Below are positions 62,177 to 64,000 of a stretch of 64,000 nt of DNA, in pieces. This stretch comes from Paraniabella hibiscisoli (GTDB lineage Bacteria; Bacteroidota; Bacteroidia; Chitinophagales; Chitinophagaceae), in the NCBI RefSeq assembly GCF_022512515.1, contig NZ_JAKWBK010000001.1:186001-250000 (forward strand). Reading direction: 5' to 3'. The notes under the pieces were generated by a model. The model was not told where the DNA came from. It searched no databases and was given only the letters and a program-made list of their open reading frames with translations. How positions within the stretch are numbered: the stretch's first letter is position 1; the number at the start of each line of letters is the position of its first letter. Position numbers and translations under genes: made by a program.

Positions 62177-63821
62177 TTATTTGATCTGCACCGAACTTTC
62201 ACCGGCGCCTAATTCAGCTTTTGCTTTTACTTTGGTATTGCTGTAATTGGTTTGTTGTACCAATACAGATTTTGTTCTGTCACCGGCTACGCGTATCAGC
62301 AGGTCGGTTCCTTTCGTATAATCGAGCCCTTTTACAGAAATGTTATCGCTGTTAATAATATCGATAACAGGGTCTGTTTTTTTAGTAAATACTTTTACGT
62401 TGTTCAGGGTAATATTGCTGGCCTCCTGTATATCAACACCTATATCAGATTGAAATACCGAATTTTCTATTTTAATGTTTTTTACATGCATCTCAGGCAA
62501 TCCCCTGATGAAAATGGCTTTTTCGCGCCATTGCAGTAAATATTGCTGATATTAATGTTCCTAAACTGTGGAGTGGTTTCATCAACCGGTAACATCTGCA
62601 CTTTGGGTAGCTCTCTTTTTCGCCTTCCATTGGTACAGGATCGTTACCCATATAATACATGTCAAATAATACCGCATCGCCAGGAATATCTTTCATATAA
62701 ATGTCTTTAATAAAGATATTCTCTACAATACCGCCGCGGCCCCGGGTTGTTTTAAAACGAAGTCCAATATCTGAACCAACAAACGTGCAATTGCTTACAT
62801 AGATATTTTTAGCGCCACCGCTCATTTCACTTCCTACCACGAAACCACCATGAGAAGCATAAACCGTGCAGCCCCTAATGATCACATCCTGCGTAGGCAT
62901 CGCGCGGGCACGGCCATCAGCATCGCGACCGCTTTTAATACAAAGACCATCATCACCAACGTCAAAAACACTGTTTTCAATTAATACATTACGGCAGCTT
63001 TCAAGATCGATGCCGTCTCCGTTTTGTGCATACCAGGGATTTTTTACCTGTATATTTCTTACCGTAATGTTGCTGCTCATTAAAGGATGCAGGTTCCAGG
63101 CCGGTGAGTTTTGAAAAGTAACACCCTCCAGTAATATCTTATCACATTTAGTTAATACCAGCAGGTTAGGACGCAGAAAGTCTTTGATAGATTGATAGTG
63201 CGCTTCATCTCTGTCAGGAGTTATCCTTCCCGGATCTTTCATGTCCTGTCCTTTGGCAAATCCCTCAGAAGGCATCCACAAACGGCCGTCTTTAGAAACG
63301 ATGCCACCGGAGGCTACCAGTTTTTTCCATTGAGACTCGGTGAGCTTATCTTTTTTAACCATACGCCATCCATCGCCATTACCATCAACAATGCCCTTAC
63401 CGGTAATAGCTATATTGGTAGCATTTTCTGCTGAGATAGGTGATTGATTACGCATCTGGTCATATCCTTCCCAGTTGGCTTTTACCAGCGGATATTGTGT
63501 TTTATCTTTTGTAAACAATAATGTAGCACCCACAGCCAGGTTTAAGTTAACATTGCTTTTGAGCACAATTGGCCCTGTTAACCACAAACCCGAAGGAACC
63601 TGAACAACCCCTCCTCCTTTTTTGCTGCAGTCGTCAATAGCATTTTGAATGAAACGTGTATTCAACTGATGGCCATCCGGAACGGCGCCATATTTTGTAA
63701 TATTATACGTAACTGCTTTAAACTTCGCTTCAGCAACTTTTGGTAGAATCCAGTTTGTTTGAGCAAAAACGGTTAATGAACCAATAACAAGCAATAACGA
63801 TAAAACAACATTTTTATACAT
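62177..63821 (-). CDS. GH28 polygalacturonase
   Basis: About 548 residues. Start at 63821 gives signal peptide MYKNVVLSLLLVIGSLTVFA. Parallel beta-helix with the GH28 residues: YAQNGDGIDLESC, VFDVGDDGLCIKSGRDADG (Asp pair), YASHGGFVVGSEMSGG (catalytic His) and RFKTTRGRGG (the RxK). Hydrolyses polygalacturonate or terminal galacturonates outside the cytoplasm. Breaks near 62605 and 62508 (A runs). First gene of the hexuronate operon visible in the window. Confidence 0.92.
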
Positions 63822-63970
63822 CTGCAATCTATTAGAACGTACAAGGTACTCACAATCCCTTTTGCCGAAACAATAAGCCAGTACTTTATTTACGCAAACG
63901 TTATCGGTTACAGGCATTTAGTAAAAAAGAACATCCCTTTTAAAAAAACTACATCAGGTATAAATTAAAA

Positions 63971-63993
63971 ACCCGGCAAACAAGTTGCCGGGT
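63971..63993 (-). terminator. Terminator of a gene beyond the right edge
   Basis: ACCCGGCAA (63971-63979) pairs with TTGCCGGGT (63985-63993); TTTTTAATTTATACC follows on the minus strand. It suggests that the GH28 gene starts a new transcript at about 63830-63960. Confidence 0.75.
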
Positions 63994-64000
63994 CAATATA

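Overview
The window looks like a Bacteroidota chromosome, most probably Chitinophagaceae-like (inferred from gene families, not from a search). Evidence: a SusC/SusD pair, many short lipoproteins with an SC or GC lipobox, the short Bacteroidota-type primary sigma factor, TAnnTTTG-type -7 promoter boxes, GH28/GH105 pectin enzymes and a Bacteroidota-type arginine decarboxylase. No tRNA, rRNA, CRISPR array, transposase or prophage was seen.

Reading caveat: roughly two thirds of the real genes are broken by frameshifts. Almost every break is repaired by adding one base to a homopolymer (for example G4 to G5, A6 to A7, T6 to T7), and housekeeping genes (lgt, cinA, uxaC, hsp20) are hit too. I read this as homopolymer under-calling in the assembly, not gene decay. 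Each broken gene is annotated as one CDS over its full span, with the breaks noted.

Layout. 1-6500: end of a secreted protein, a metallo-beta-lactamase-fold hydrolase, an HExxH metalloprotein, a META-domain lipoprotein, a large VIT/VWA/DUF2135 protein and a small lipoprotein. 6723-15486: a SusC/SusD locus that carries no sugar enzymes but encodes two cyanophycinase-type S51 serine peptidases, an isoaspartyl peptidase and a PKD/beta-propeller lipoprotein; I propose a cyanophycin or beta-aspartyl peptide utilization locus. 15619-26557: arginine decarboxylase, rpmI-rplT behind a structured leader, a Kef-type antiporter and miscellaneous enzymes. 27172-34000: lipoprotein, aldo/keto reductase, FAD monooxygenase, DacB, propeller protein, CinA. 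34166-37136: a 2-oxoacid dehydrogenase E2, then an ATPase/nuclease-like gene bracketed by two 60-bp palindromic repeats that each end in an ATG. 37162-48030: DMT transporter, arginine deiminase, CtlX-like hydrolase, DUF1684 protein, SDR, rpoD, lgt, bacilliredoxin, Hsp20 and hypotheticals.

48195-63821: a minus-strand pectin/hexuronate operon in the order GH28, GH105, uxaB, uxaA, second uxaA-like, uxaC, kduD, kduI, kdgK, yhcH, kdgA, exuT-like MFS. Polygalacturonase and unsaturated uronyl hydrolase release galacturonate and unsaturated galacturonate. UxaC/UxaB/UxaA and KduI/KduD carry these to 2-keto-3-deoxygluconate, and KdgK/KdgA take that to pyruvate and glyceraldehyde 3-phosphate.

The two best candidates for something new are the SusCD-linked cyanophycin-type peptide locus, with arginine decarboxylase, arginine deiminase and CtlX elsewhere in the window, and the ATPase cassette between covarying palindromic repeats.
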